A DNA stretch of 64,000 nt. Source: CAZSBB01 sp964605235. GTDB taxonomy: Bacteria > Planctomycetota > Phycisphaerae > Phycisphaerales > Phycisphaeraceae. The position numbers and the translations under genes were made by a program. The notes beneath the pieces are model-generated. The model was not told the origin of the DNA and did no database searches. It saw only the letters and a program-made list of their open reading frames with translations. This document shows positions 17,731-26,477 of this stretch, one piece after another (positions within the stretch are counted from its first letter, which is position 1; each line of letters begins with the position of its first letter). The stretch spans positions 170,482-234,481 of the forward strand of contig CAZSBB010000002.1 of assembly GCA_964605235.1 (NCBI GenBank), given 5' to 3'.

Positions 17731-18237
17731 ATGCGATCAGTGCGACACCGCATAATCCTTTCGCGTCGACAGCACCGCTGCGCCGCCTTCACCATGCTGG
17801 AGGTGTTGATGGCGGCGACGGTGTTGTCGTTGGCGGTGGTGGCGGTCACGCAATCGCTCGTCAGTGGCCAGATGGCGAGCTATGCCGCGTTGCATGAAGC
17901 CCGCGCCACCTCGCTCGCCGAAGCCTTGGCGGAAGAGATCATCGCCAAGTCCTATCTCGATCCCGACGGCGGCCCGGCGGGGGAGTTCGGCCGCGCCACC
18001 TGGGACAACATCGAAGACTTCAACGGCTACACCGAAGCGGCGGGCGCCGTCGCCGACGTGGCGGGCAATGTCTACGGCGGGGTGTACGCCCAGTTCTCCC
18101 GCAGCGTGACGGTGGCGGCGGCGACCATGACGCTCGATGGTTTCGCCACGCCGACCAATGGTTTGAACGTCACGGTCACCGTCACTGACGGCGATGGACG
18201 CGCCTGGCAGATCACCCGTTTTGTGCCGGAGTCTTAA
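17731..18237 (+). CDS. PilV/GspI-like pseudopilin
   Basis: 168 residues from the ATG at 17731. Basic leader, then AAFTMLEVLMAATVLSLAVVA, a prepilin helix with Glu at +5. The residue before the cut is Ala instead of the usual Gly, as in some minor pilins. The rest is short and acidic (GEFGRATWDNIEDFNGYTEA), ending WQITRFVPES. The next pseudopilin gene starts 4 bp after its stop codon. Confidence 0.8.
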   Translation: MRSVRHRIILSRRQHRCAAFTMLEVLMAATVLSLAVVAVTQSLVSGQMASYAALHEARATSLAEALAEEIIAKSYLDPDGGPAGEFGRATWDNIEDFNGYTEAAGAVADVAGNVYGGVYAQFSRSVTVAAATMTLDGFATPTNGLNVTVTVTDGDGRAWQITRFVPES

Positions 18238-18241
18238 GCCG

Positions 18242-18889
18242 ATGCCGCAACCGCGCCGCCAGATTTCGCGTCCAGCTTCGCGCCGTGGTCCTGCCGCGGC
18301 GCGCTGGCGTGCGCGCGGGCTGACATTGCCCGAACTCCTGCTGAGCGTGGCGGGCATCGCGATGGTGGGGCTGGCGATTTCCGCCATGCTCTACGCCACC
18401 GCCTACGGCACCGAAAGCACCCGCGACATCCGGGGCCTGGTGGTCAAGAACAAAGCCCTCTCCGCGCGGCTCAACGCAGCGGTGCGCGGCTCCACGCAAC
18501 TGCTCGACGTGGACGCCAACCACATCGTGCTGTGGATCAATGACGACGACGGCGATGGCCAACCCAACGTTGGCGAAATCCGCCGCATCGAACGCAACAA
18601 CGGCAACCAGTTCGTCAGCTACACCGCCAACTGGACCGGCATGACCGCAGAGCAGATCACGGCCGCCAACGTCAGCTATGACCCGGCGAGCGACTTTGGC
18701 GTCATCACCCAGAACCTCAAAGCCTTCAGCTACTTTCCCGCCAACATCTGGGCGAACGACCTGACCAACTGGGCGATTGCGCTCGATGATGCCGACCTCA
18801 CCGTCGCCCGCGTCGTCGGCTATCGGCTGACCTTCACCAACGGCCTGGTCAGCGACACCGCCGTCGGCGCCGCCTCCCTGCGCAACTGA
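18242..18889 (+). CDS. PilW/GspJ-like pseudopilin
   Basis: 215 residues. Long basic leader ending RARG, then LTLPELLLSVAGIAMVGLAI, a prepilin-type helix with Glu at +5. Downstream is DANHIVLWINDDDGDGQPN, resembling PilW/GspJ minor pilins. It forms one operon with the PilV-like gene just upstream. Confidence 0.8.
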   Translation: MPQPRRQISRPASRRGPAAARWRARGLTLPELLLSVAGIAMVGLAISAMLYATAYGTESTRDIRGLVVKNKALSARLNAAVRGSTQLLDVDANHIVLWINDDDGDGQPNVGEIRRIERNNGNQFVSYTANWTGMTAEQITAANVSYDPASDFGVITQNLKAFSYFPANIWANDLTNWAIALDDADLTVARVVGYRLTFTNGLVSDTAVGAASLRN

Positions 18890-18997
18890 GCCACCTCTCA
18901 CCTGCCCCCGGCTACCCATCGCAAATCCGCAACTTCCCCAGCGCGCGCCCGCGCTTCGCTATAATCCCCCTCCCTCAACCCTCACAGGAGTTGTCTC

Positions 18998-19882
18998 GTG
19001 GCCAAGCAGGTGTGGATGAACGGCGAACTGGTGCCTTCCGAGAAGGCGTGCATCAATGTGTACGACCATGGCTTGCTCTACGGCGATGGCGTCTTTGAGG
19101 GCATCCGCATCTACAACACCCGCATTTTCAAAAGCCGCACCCATCTGCAGCGGCTGTTTGAATCGGCGCGGGCGATCCGCCTGAACATCCCCTACAGCGT
19201 CGAACAGATTCATGAAGCGATGCGCCAGACCGCGGCCGCCAACGGGCTGACCAACGGCTACATCCGCCTGTGCGTCACGCGCGGCGTTGGCTCGCTGGGG
19301 CTCAACCCGCTGACCTGCACCAAGCCCAGCGTGTTCATCATCGCCGACACCATCACGCTCTATCCCGCCGAGATGTATCAGCACGGCATGGCGGTCATCA
19401 CCAGTTCCGTCATCCGCAATCACCCGGCGGCGCTGTCCCCGCGCATCAAGAGCCTCAACTACCTCAACAACATCATGGCGAAGGTGGAAGCCCTGGACGC
19501 CGGCCTGGTGGAGGCGGTCATGCTCAACCACCTGGGCTTCGTCGCTGAATGCACCGGCGACAACATCTTCATCATCCGCACCCGCAACGGAAAGCCCACG
19601 CTGCTCACCCCGCCGCTGCACGCCGGCGTGCTCGAAGGCGTGACCATGAACACCGTCATCGGCCTCGCCCAGCAGGCGGGACTGGCGTTCGAGCGCACCG
19701 ACCTGACCAAGCACGACCTGTACACCGCGGACGAAATGTTCCTCACCGGCACCGCCGCCGAGGTCATCCCCGTCACCAAGGTCGACGGCCGGGTCATCGG
19801 CGCCGGCGAACCGGGCCCCATCACCGGCAAGCTGATCAAGCTGTTCCACGACCTGGTCCGCGAAAACGCCCCGGAAGATTGA
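18998..19882 (+). CDS. ilvE: Branched-chain amino acid aminotransferase
   Basis: 294 residues from a GTG start with AGGAG 7 bases before. Class IV PLP aminotransferase: VYDHGLLYGDGVFEGIRIY, the Schiff-base lysine in PRIKSLNYLNNIMAK, EAVMLNHLGFVAECTGDNIF and EMFLTGTAAEVIPV. It catalyses the last step of Val, Leu and Ile synthesis and the first step of their breakdown. D-amino acid transaminases are related, but the sequence fits ilvE best. Single gene. Confidence 0.93.
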   Translation: MAKQVWMNGELVPSEKACINVYDHGLLYGDGVFEGIRIYNTRIFKSRTHLQRLFESARAIRLNIPYSVEQIHEAMRQTAAANGLTNGYIRLCVTRGVGSLGLNPLTCTKPSVFIIADTITLYPAEMYQHGMAVITSSVIRNHPAALSPRIKSLNYLNNIMAKVEALDAGLVEAVMLNHLGFVAECTGDNIFIIRTRNGKPTLLTPPLHAGVLEGVTMNTVIGLAQQAGLAFERTDLTKHDLYTADEMFLTGTAAEVIPVTKVDGRVIGAGEPGPITGKLIKLFHDLVRENAPED

Positions 19883-19901
19883 GAAACCAAAAAGCACAGT
19901 C

Positions 19902-20020
19902 ACCACCGAGACACAGAGAACACAGAGTCACACCGCTGCCGACATGTGGTTAGTCCGCGGAATTGAAAATCTGGTTTGTATGTCTCTGTGCTGCCTCGGT
20001 GCTCTCTGTGTCTCGGTGGT
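19902..20020. repeat. Inverted-repeat element with CACAGAGA-type ends
   Basis: The left end (19902-19918) ACCACCGAGACACAGAG is the exact reverse complement of the right end (20004-20020) CTCTGTGTCTCGGTGGT, and the match continues imperfectly inward to about 26 bp. The two ends enclose ~85 bp with no gene. Such CACAGAGACACAGAGAA-like repeats are widespread between genes in several bacterial phyla. It could be a MITE-like repeat or a transcript-end hairpin. Confidence 0.7.
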
Positions 20021-20087
20021 TATCCGCTGGTTGGACGCCTGAACACGCCAGGGGCGGCGACTACCTTTATTGACGGGGAATCCTGTT

Positions 20088-21386
20088 GTGTCTGTGCAAT
20101 CTGTTGCTTTCGACCAACTGGCCACGCTGACCGCCACGCCCGGCGTCGGTGGGGTCATCAAGCAGCGCCCCGACGATTTCCTCGTCGAGGAGCAGCCGCT
20201 GTACGAACCGTCCGGCTCCGGCGAGCACCTGTACCTGTGCGTGCAGAAGCGCGGGCTGGCGACCGTGGAAGCCGCGCGCCGATTCGCCCAGGCATTCGGC
20301 GTCAAACCCGGCCACATCAGCTATGCCGGGCTCAAGGACAAGTTCGCCGTCACGCGCCAGCTCCTCTCCGTGCATCTGCCCAAGGCCGACCCCGCCCGGG
20401 AAGCCGACGCCATCGCCCACGCCAGCTCCGACCAGCTTCAGGTGCTCTGGGCGGCGCGGCATGGCAACAAGCTGCGCCGCGGACATCATGCCGGCAATCG
20501 CTTTGTCATCCGCATCCGCCAGGTGGAACCCACCGCGGTCGTCGCCGCCAAACGCACCCTTGATGAACTGACCCGGCGCGGCATCCCCAATTACCTGGGC
20601 AGCCAACGCTTCGGCTATCTGGGCAACAACCACCTGCTCGGCCGTCTGCTCCTCAAGGGCGACCACGCGGGTCTGCTCAACCTCATGCTCGGCAGTGCGG
20701 ATCTCATCACCCATGACGCCACCCGCCCGGCGCGGCAGGCGTATGACCAGGGCGATTTTGCCGAAGCCCTGCGCCGCTGGCCCAACTCGCTGCGGCATGA
20801 GCAGCAAGCCCTGCGCGTGCTGGCGCGGGGCGGCAACCCGCAGCGGGCGGTGTCCGCGATGGACGAGGTGCAGCGCGAATTTCTGCTCTCGGCGCTGCAG
20901 AGCGCCGTGTTCAATCAGGTGCTGCATCAGCGCCTGCGCGACGGCACATTTGATCGACTGCTGCCGGGCGATCTGGCGTGGAAGCATGACAGCCGGGCGG
21001 TGTTTGCCGTCGATGACGCCACCGCCCAGTTGGAAAATCAACCTGACGGGCGCGTGGCGAAGCTGGACGTTTCGCCGTCGGGGCCGATGTGGGGCGCGAA
21101 GATGACCCGCGCCGCCGGCGTCGTGGACGAGTTGGAACTGGCTGCGCTGCAGACGCTGGAACTGACGCCGGATGATTTCGCCCATCAACACGGCCTCGCC
21201 GCTGCGGGAGTCCGCCGGCCGCTGCGCGTGTTCCTGCGCCATCCCGAACTGAGCGCCGGCGTCGACGAGCATGGCGCGTACATCCGGGTCGCCTTTGAGC
21301 TCGAGCGCGGCGCCTTCGCCACCGTGGTGCTGCGCGAGCTGATGAAATGCCAGGTCAGCGACGAAGGGAGCAGCGGCGATGACTGA
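20088..21386 (+). CDS. truD: tRNA pseudouridine(13) synthase TruD
   Basis: 432 residues from a GTG at 20088 (GGGGAA upstream; alternative starts are TTG 20070 and GTG 20094). TruD signature: FLVEEQPLYEPSGSGEHLYL, the catalytic Asp in SYAGLKDKFAVTRQ, NYLGSQRFGYLGNN, and EFLLSALQSAVFNQVLHQR in the TRUD insertion domain. It converts U13 of certain tRNAs to pseudouridine. It overlaps mfnB by 8 bp. Confidence 0.93.
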   Translation: MSVQSVAFDQLATLTATPGVGGVIKQRPDDFLVEEQPLYEPSGSGEHLYLCVQKRGLATVEAARRFAQAFGVKPGHISYAGLKDKFAVTRQLLSVHLPKADPAREADAIAHASSDQLQVLWAARHGNKLRRGHHAGNRFVIRIRQVEPTAVVAAKRTLDELTRRGIPNYLGSQRFGYLGNNHLLGRLLLKGDHAGLLNLMLGSADLITHDATRPARQAYDQGDFAEALRRWPNSLRHEQQALRVLARGGNPQRAVSAMDEVQREFLLSALQSAVFNQVLHQRLRDGTFDRLLPGDLAWKHDSRAVFAVDDATAQLENQPDGRVAKLDVSPSGPMWGAKMTRAAGVVDELELAALQTLELTPDDFAHQHGLAAAGVRRPLRVFLRHPELSAGVDEHGAYIRVAFELERGAFATVVLRELMKCQVSDEGSSGDD

Positions 21387-22122
21387 TGCGCCCGCGTCCA
21401 CCCGGCTGCGGCTGCTGGTTTCCGTGCGTGATGCAGCGGAAGCGGCGGCAGCACTGGCCGGGGGGGCGGGGGGGGCGGACATCATCGACGTGAAGGAGCC
21501 GGCGCGGGGCGCGCTGGGCCGGGCGGATGTTGCGGTGGTTCGAGAAATCATCGCGTGCGTGGCGGGGCGGACGCCGGTGACTTGTGCGTGGGGGGAGTTG
21601 AGCGAACTGGATGTGAATTGCTTGCCGGACTGCCCGGCGGAGGTCGCCCACAGCAAGGTTGGCCTGGCGCACGCCGGCACGGATTGGCGGCACCGATTGC
21701 ATCAGTGCTGGGCAAAGGCGCCCGCGCCGGTGGCAGTGGCGTATGCCGATGCCGCGCGGGTTGGCGCGCCAGGTTGGCGGGAGGTGCTGCGTTTCGCGCT
21801 GACCGAGTCGCGTTGCGCGGGGTTGCTGATCGACACCGCCATCAAGGATGGACAGCGGCTGTTTGACCATCTGGACGATGATGCCGCCCTGCAGCGCGCG
21901 AGCATGGAGCTGCGCGCCACCGGCCGCTTCCTGGCACTGGCGGGTTCGTTGGATGAAGCGGGTTGTCAGCGGGCGGTTGACTGCGGCGCGGATATCGTCG
22001 CGGTGCGGGGTTTGGTCTGTGAGCAGGGGGATCGGCAAGCCCGGATCACGACGACGCGGGTTCGGCAAGTGGGTTGCTTGCTTGCAGACGCAGCGATTCC
22101 GGCTTGGCGCTGCGGAGGTTGA
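21379..22122 (+). CDS. mfnB: (5-formylfuran-3-yl)methyl phosphate synthase-like protein (MfnB, DUF556)
   Basis: 247 residues. MfnB/DUF556 TIM-barrel features: LRLLVSVRDAAEAAAAL, GGADIIDVKEPARGALG with the catalytic Lys and Glu region, TCAWGEL, CAGLLIDTAIKDGQRLFD, and the C-terminal GADIVAVRGLVC. MfnB makes the furan precursor of methanofuran from two glyceraldehyde-3-phosphates. Many Planctomycetes carry archaeal-type C1 (H4MPT/methanofuran) genes. The start overlaps truD by 8 bp; the 3' end runs 77 bp antisense into the mfnE-like gene, supporting a shared pathway. Confidence 0.82.
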   Translation: MTDAPASTRLRLLVSVRDAAEAAAALAGGAGGADIIDVKEPARGALGRADVAVVREIIACVAGRTPVTCAWGELSELDVNCLPDCPAEVAHSKVGLAHAGTDWRHRLHQCWAKAPAPVAVAYADAARVGAPGWREVLRFALTESRCAGLLIDTAIKDGQRLFDHLDDDAALQRASMELRATGRFLALAGSLDEAGCQRAVDCGADIVAVRGLVCEQGDRQARITTTRVRQVGCLLADAAIPAWRCGG

Positions 22123-22684
22123 CGGCTTCCACCATCGCCAAACCCTGACTGGCGACCGGAAATTCCTCGTCCACCAGCCCCGCCAGCGCCGCGTCTTCCG
22201 TGGTGGCGCAGGCTTGCGTGGGCAACGTGGATTTGAGCAAGGTCAAACGACTGGCATGGATCTGCCGCGCCAGCAGCGCCGCGATGGAATCACTGGTGAA
22301 GGTCCAGCGGTGGGGGACTTGCGTGCCGGCGAATTCCAGATGCCGCAGCCACAACAGGGGGTCCGCCAGCACCGCCGGCCGCAGTTTCCACGCCAGTTCC
22401 GCGCCCGGCAGGTCATAGACCACTTCCATGGAAGGCATCACCGTCTGCACCATGTAGGTGTTGAACTGCATGGCGCGGGTCGCCAGCCAGTGACAACGCA
22501 TTTCGCCGACCGCGTGCATCTGGTCCCACTGACGCACCACATCAGCGCTGGCGGAACCGCCGACGACGATGAGCACGCGCTGGGCGCGCAGGGGGGACAG
22601 CCAGTCCTGCAGGCGTTGCGGCAGATCGGGCAGGTCCAACAGACTGCCGCCGAGTTTCACGACGTGTATCAGCCGCCCAGTCAT
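22046..22684 (-). CDS. mfnE: Amino acid kinase family protein, MfnE-like
   Basis: 212 residues. Amino-acid-kinase fold: HVVKLGGSLLDLPDL at the N-terminus, RVLIVVGGSASADVVRQWD, and HRWTFTSDSIAALLARQI in the nucleotide/substrate region. MfnE phosphorylates the aminomethylfuran phosphate in methanofuran synthesis and belongs to this family. The pairing with mfnB supports the call; a generic uridylate/glutamate-kinase-like role cannot be excluded. It is convergent with mfnB, with a 77-bp overlap. Confidence 0.7.
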   Translation of the reverse strand: MTGRLIHVVKLGGSLLDLPDLPQRLQDWLSPLRAQRVLIVVGGSASADVVRQWDQMHAVGEMRCHWLATRAMQFNTYMVQTVMPSMEVVYDLPGAELAWKLRPAVLADPLLWLRHLEFAGTQVPHRWTFTSDSIAALLARQIHASRLTLLKSTLPTQACATTEDAALAGLVDEEFPVASQGLAMVEAVNLRSAKPESLRLQASNPLAEPASS

Positions 22685-22711
22685 GGCTCACAATTGTACG
22701 ATTCAAATCCG

Positions 22712-23101
22712 CTAGCGCACAAGCGTGGACGTTTGCTGGCGATAGGTGTGGCGCTGGTAGATGTCCCGGACGTTGCCGTCGTACTGACGCTGCCGATCGA
22801 TGGTGTAGCTGTAGACCTCTTCGACCACGACGCTGGGTTGCCCGCCGTAGGTCGCCCGCCGGTGATCATTGCGGCCGGCGTACCAGGGCAGGTAAGGGCC
22901 ATCCAGCGGTTGCCAGGCTTCGGCGAGCGCCTGTTGATCGGGGGTGTCAAACACCGCGCTGCGTGGGTGGGCGAAGGGGCGTGCTTCCGCCAACTCATCG
23001 ACCGCTGCCGCCGGGCCGGCACAACCCCAGCTCGCGCTCAGGGCGAGGAGCAGCACACCGCGACACAGCCAGTTGTGGGCGCAGGACATCATGAACAGCA
23101 T
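22712..23101 (-). CDS. Small secreted or lipoprotein-like protein, unknown function
   Basis: 129 residues from the ATG at 23101 (or 23092). The N-terminal hydrophobic stretch WLCRGVLLLALSASWGCAGP ends in a Cys, so it may be a lipoprotein, although the lipobox (S-W-G-C) is atypical. The mature part is polar and aromatic (PYLPWYAGRNDHRRATYGGQ, VYSYTIDRQRQYDGN). No family was recognised. It lies 27 bp upstream of the mfnE-like gene on the same strand. Confidence 0.55.
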   Translation of the reverse strand: MLFMMSCAHNWLCRGVLLLALSASWGCAGPAAAVDELAEARPFAHPRSAVFDTPDQQALAEAWQPLDGPYLPWYAGRNDHRRATYGGQPSVVVEEVYSYTIDRQRQYDGNVRDIYQRHTYRQQTSTLVR

Positions 23102-23339
23102 AGGGTGCAAGCCGGATGCCGCGCGGCGCGAACGGGCTGTTGGCCGGTGCAGCAGGGGTGCGGATTTCCGGTTATGCCGATTGTGGTGTCGCTGCGACAA
23201 TCCTGCCGCGCCGACGCCGCAGCAGCGCTGTCGAAGGTTTGCCAACTTCCGCCCCAGTCGCCACAATACCTCCCCGGATGTTCGCCCGGCCGCCGGGGGC
23301 TTGGGCCAGGTGAACCGGCAGCAAGAAAGTGCTTCGCCT

Positions 23340-23594
23340 ATGACGGTTTACGAGACGACCAATCCCGCGCAGATTCGCCATTGGTGCGAAGCCAACGGCC
23401 TGTGGCCCGGCTGTGCCCCCGGCCAACCCGACCGCATCCGCATTGGGGGGAGCAAGTTCTCCGAGCCGGAGGAACTGGACCTGCTCGATTGGGACGATTG
23501 GTTCATCGCGTTTGACCGCCGCCGGCTTAAATTCGTCTACGACCCCAAGAGCGGGTGGTTCGATCTGCAATCGCGCAACGTTCGGCCCGACTGA
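23340..23594 (+). CDS. Small conserved-looking protein, unknown function
   Basis: 84 residues from the ATG at 23340. Rich in Trp and Asp (PAQIRHWCEANGLWPG, LDLLDWDDWFIAFDRRRLKF, YDPKSGWFDLQ). The sequence looks globular and coding rather than a shadow. No domain was recognised, and no clear ribosome site is visible. Confidence 0.5.
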   Translation: MTVYETTNPAQIRHWCEANGLWPGCAPGQPDRIRIGGSKFSEPEELDLLDWDDWFIAFDRRRLKFVYDPKSGWFDLQSRNVRPD

Positions 23595-23875
23595 GCTGCC
23601 GTCCCCGGCGATTGACTCCTACCTTCACGCAATCGTCTGGTGGCTGTGGTGGCGGTCATGAACCGCGGGGGAGCCGCGCCGGCGCACCGTGCTGTGGCCC
23701 TGCGCCTGGTGGCGCAGGCCCGGCGATTTTTAAGTGACTTTTCAGCATCTCGCCCCGCGCAACCGCAGGGAAACCCGGCGCCGCGTGCGGCTGGGCGGTT
23801 GCTGCCGGCATGCGCACGCGGACAATATCAGCAGCAATATCCGCTAACCTCCGGGCGATGGAAGGGGTACTTCCC

Positions 23876-26461
23876 ATGTTCAGTCCGCAACGCTTTTCAT
23901 TGACGACGGCAGGGACGGGCGCACGCGCCCTTGGATTGGCGCTGCTGGTGCTCGGCGTCAACGCCGCGATCGCGCGTGCCGGTGACGCCGTGACGCTGGC
24001 GCAGGGTGGCCAGGCGCGACTGCCGATCGTCATCGGCCCCGCCGCCGCCGAGCGCACCGCCGCCGCCGCCGCCGACCTGGCGGATTACCTGCAGCGCATC
24101 AGCGGGGCGTCGTTCACCGTGGAGCGTGGCGACGGCGCGCGCGGGATCGTCGTCGGCGTGCCGGGCGACTTCACCGCTCTGCCGCTGGCGCAGACGTTCG
24201 ACGCGCATCCCTTCAATCGCGATCACTACCGGCTGGTCTCGACCTCAGCGGGCATCTATCTGCTGGGCGCGACGCCGCAGGCCGCCGAGTTCGCCGTGTG
24301 GGACCTGCTCAGTCGCTTCGGCTATCGCATGTATTTCGCCTCCCCGACCTGGGAGATCGTCCCCAGGCAGGAACAACTCACGCTGGAGGTTGATGTGCTG
24401 GAGAAGCCATCGTACTACGACCGCAGCGGGCCGCGCGGCGCCATGCGGCTGAGCAGTCGCCCCTGGGCGCTCGAAGGCTGGCGCCACTGGTGCATCCGCA
24501 ACCGCACCGCTCAGGCATTCGAGCTCAACACCGGCCACGCCTACGATACGCTGATCCGCCGCAACCAGGCGGCCTTCGACACCCATCCCGAGTTCTTCCC
24601 CAAAATCAACGGCAAGCGTGGCCAAGCGCGGGGCAACAAGATCTGCATCGGCAACCCGGACCTGCGCCAACTGGTCGTGGATCACGTCATCCGCACCGTG
24701 GAGGCGGCGCCCGAACTCGACAGCATCTCGCTGGATCCCAGCGATGGCGGAGGCTGGTGCGACCACACCTGCGAGCTGTGCGCCCCGCTCGGCTCCGTCA
24801 GCGATCGTGTGGTCCTGCTGGCGAATCAGGTCGCCCAGGCGCTGGAAGCGAAATTCGAGCGGACTTACTACATCGGCATCTATGCCTACAACGACTACTC
24901 GCTGCCCCCGACGATCAAGGTGCACCCCCATGTGATCGTCAGTCTCGCCACCGCCTTCATCAAAGGCAATCAGACCTTCGACGACATGCTCCAGGGCTGG
25001 TCCGCTCAGACGAAGTACATCGGCATCCGCGAGTACTACGGCGTGGCGGCGTGGGGCACCACCATGCCCGGCCGCGGGCGAGCCGGCAACGTCGATTACC
25101 TCGTGCGCACCATTCCCAAGTTTCACGCCAGCGGCGCGCGGTTCATGAATGCCGAAGCCGACGCCGCGTGGGGACCCAACGGGCTGGGTTACTACCTGGC
25201 TTCCCGCTTCCTGTGGAACGTCAACGAGGCTGCGCACGCCCAGGAGATCATTGACGATTTCGTCACCCGTTCGTTCGGCTCCGCCAGGCAACCCATGGCG
25301 ACGTTCTACGCCATGATCACCGGCCCGTCACGCCCGCGCCTCAGCGAGCATCTCGTCGGCCGCATGTATCAGTTGCTTAAGGAAGCCCGTGCTCTGACGG
25401 ACGATCCTGCCGTCCGCGCCCGACTCAACGACCTGGTGCTCTACACCCGCCACGTTGAACTCAATCGCGTGTATGAAGCCGCCCGTGGGGACGATCGCAT
25501 GCCCGCGCTCAGCGCGGTCATGACCCACACCTGGCGCATTCGCAAGACCATGATGGCGGACTCGCTGGGATACCTTTCCCTGCTCAATCGCACGGTGCGC
25601 CAGAAAGACAACGGCCTGACCTGGGGCGAGGGTTACACCGCTGTCCGTCCGCCCGACAGCATGCGCGTCGATGAAGACAAGCCGTTTTCCGAAGCCGAGA
25701 TCGTCAGCCTGATCGAGCAGGGCATCGCCGCCAACCCCACGCTGTCGTTCGAGCCGGTGGCGTTCAGCACCAAGCTCGCGCCCGCAGCGCCGCTGCAGCT
25801 CGACGCCGGCGCAGCGCTCGAACGCAACTCCCGCACCCGCGGCCGGGCGGAGTATTTCACCTGGTTGACGCACGCCAATCAGTCCATCGAGCTGACCATG
25901 ACCACCGGCACGGTATACAACGTCCGCGGCAACGCCGAGGTCATCCTTCAGCAATGGGATGAGGACGACCAGGACTTCGTCAATGTCGAACAGAAAGAGA
26001 TTCCACCGGACCAGCAGCCGCACCAGGTGATCCTGCATGGCCGCAGCGTGGGGCTGCACCGGGTGGTCGTTTCCGAACGCATGAGCGGCACCACCACGGT
26101 CTGGCCCAGCGACCTGCCCTGCACCACGCCCTGCAGCATGGAGCAGTCCCGCTTCATCGTCGGGCGTGACAACTGGTACTTTTACGTCCCCAAGGGCACC
26201 CGCGTGCTCGGCGCCTACGCCGACTCGACCGGCGGCGTCATCGCCGACCCGGCCGGCAAAACCGTATTCAGTTTCGAGGACAAGAGCTTCAGCGACTACC
26301 TCGCCATCCCCGTCCCCCCCGGTCAGGACGGCAAACTGTGGAGCGCGCAGCGCATCGCCGGCAAACTTCAACTGCTCACGGTCCCGCCGTATGGCGCTGA
26401 TCGCCCGGAAAATCTGTTGTTGCCCGAGGATGTGGTCCGCGCCGACGCGGCAGCACGCTGA
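23876..26461 (+). CDS. DUF4838 domain-containing secreted protein (glycoside-hydrolase-like)
   Basis: 861 residues from the ATG at 23876 (AAGGGG 8 bases before; ATG 23858 is an alternative). A signal peptide covers residues 1-~33 (ALGLALLVLGVNAAIARA). Then comes a GH20-N-like alpha/beta domain (AADLADYLQRISGASFTVE, GIYLLGATPQAAEFAVWDLL) and the DUF4838 core (NKICIGNPDLRQLVVDHV, SLDPSDGGGWCDHTCELC, YYIGIYAYNDYSLPPTIKVH), resembling a TIM barrel with Asp and Cys positions. DUF4838 proteins of Planctomycetes and Lentisphaerae are presumed glycan-active, but no reaction is proven here. The SDR gene starts 16 bp later. Confidence 0.85.
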   Translation: MFSPQRFSLTTAGTGARALGLALLVLGVNAAIARAGDAVTLAQGGQARLPIVIGPAAAERTAAAAADLADYLQRISGASFTVERGDGARGIVVGVPGDFTALPLAQTFDAHPFNRDHYRLVSTSAGIYLLGATPQAAEFAVWDLLSRFGYRMYFASPTWEIVPRQEQLTLEVDVLEKPSYYDRSGPRGAMRLSSRPWALEGWRHWCIRNRTAQAFELNTGHAYDTLIRRNQAAFDTHPEFFPKINGKRGQARGNKICIGNPDLRQLVVDHVIRTVEAAPELDSISLDPSDGGGWCDHTCELCAPLGSVSDRVVLLANQVAQALEAKFERTYYIGIYAYNDYSLPPTIKVHPHVIVSLATAFIKGNQTFDDMLQGWSAQTKYIGIREYYGVAAWGTTMPGRGRAGNVDYLVRTIPKFHASGARFMNAEADAAWGPNGLGYYLASRFLWNVNEAAHAQEIIDDFVTRSFGSARQPMATFYAMITGPSRPRLSEHLVGRMYQLLKEARALTDDPAVRARLNDLVLYTRHVELNRVYEAARGDDRMPALSAVMTHTWRIRKTMMADSLGYLSLLNRTVRQKDNGLTWGEGYTAVRPPDSMRVDEDKPFSEAEIVSLIEQGIAANPTLSFEPVAFSTKLAPAAPLQLDAGAALERNSRTRGRAEYFTWLTHANQSIELTMTTGTVYNVRGNAEVILQQWDEDDQDFVNVEQKEIPPDQQPHQVILHGRSVGLHRVVVSERMSGTTTVWPSDLPCTTPCSMEQSRFIVGRDNWYFYVPKGTRVLGAYADSTGGVIADPAGKTVFSFEDKSFSDYLAIPVPPGQDGKLWSAQRIAGKLQLLTVPPYGADRPENLLLPEDVVRADAAAR

Positions 26462-26477
26462 CGCGCAACGGTATCCT

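Noticed and set aside
22944..23339. N-terminal extension of the 84-residue protein at 23340
   Set aside because: The upstream part is the antisense shadow of the small secreted protein gene at 22712-23101 and lacks similarity in style to the downstream part.
24245..25291. 348-codon minus frame under the DUF4838 gene
   Set aside because: Shadow of the plus-strand gene; no motif, no ribosome site.
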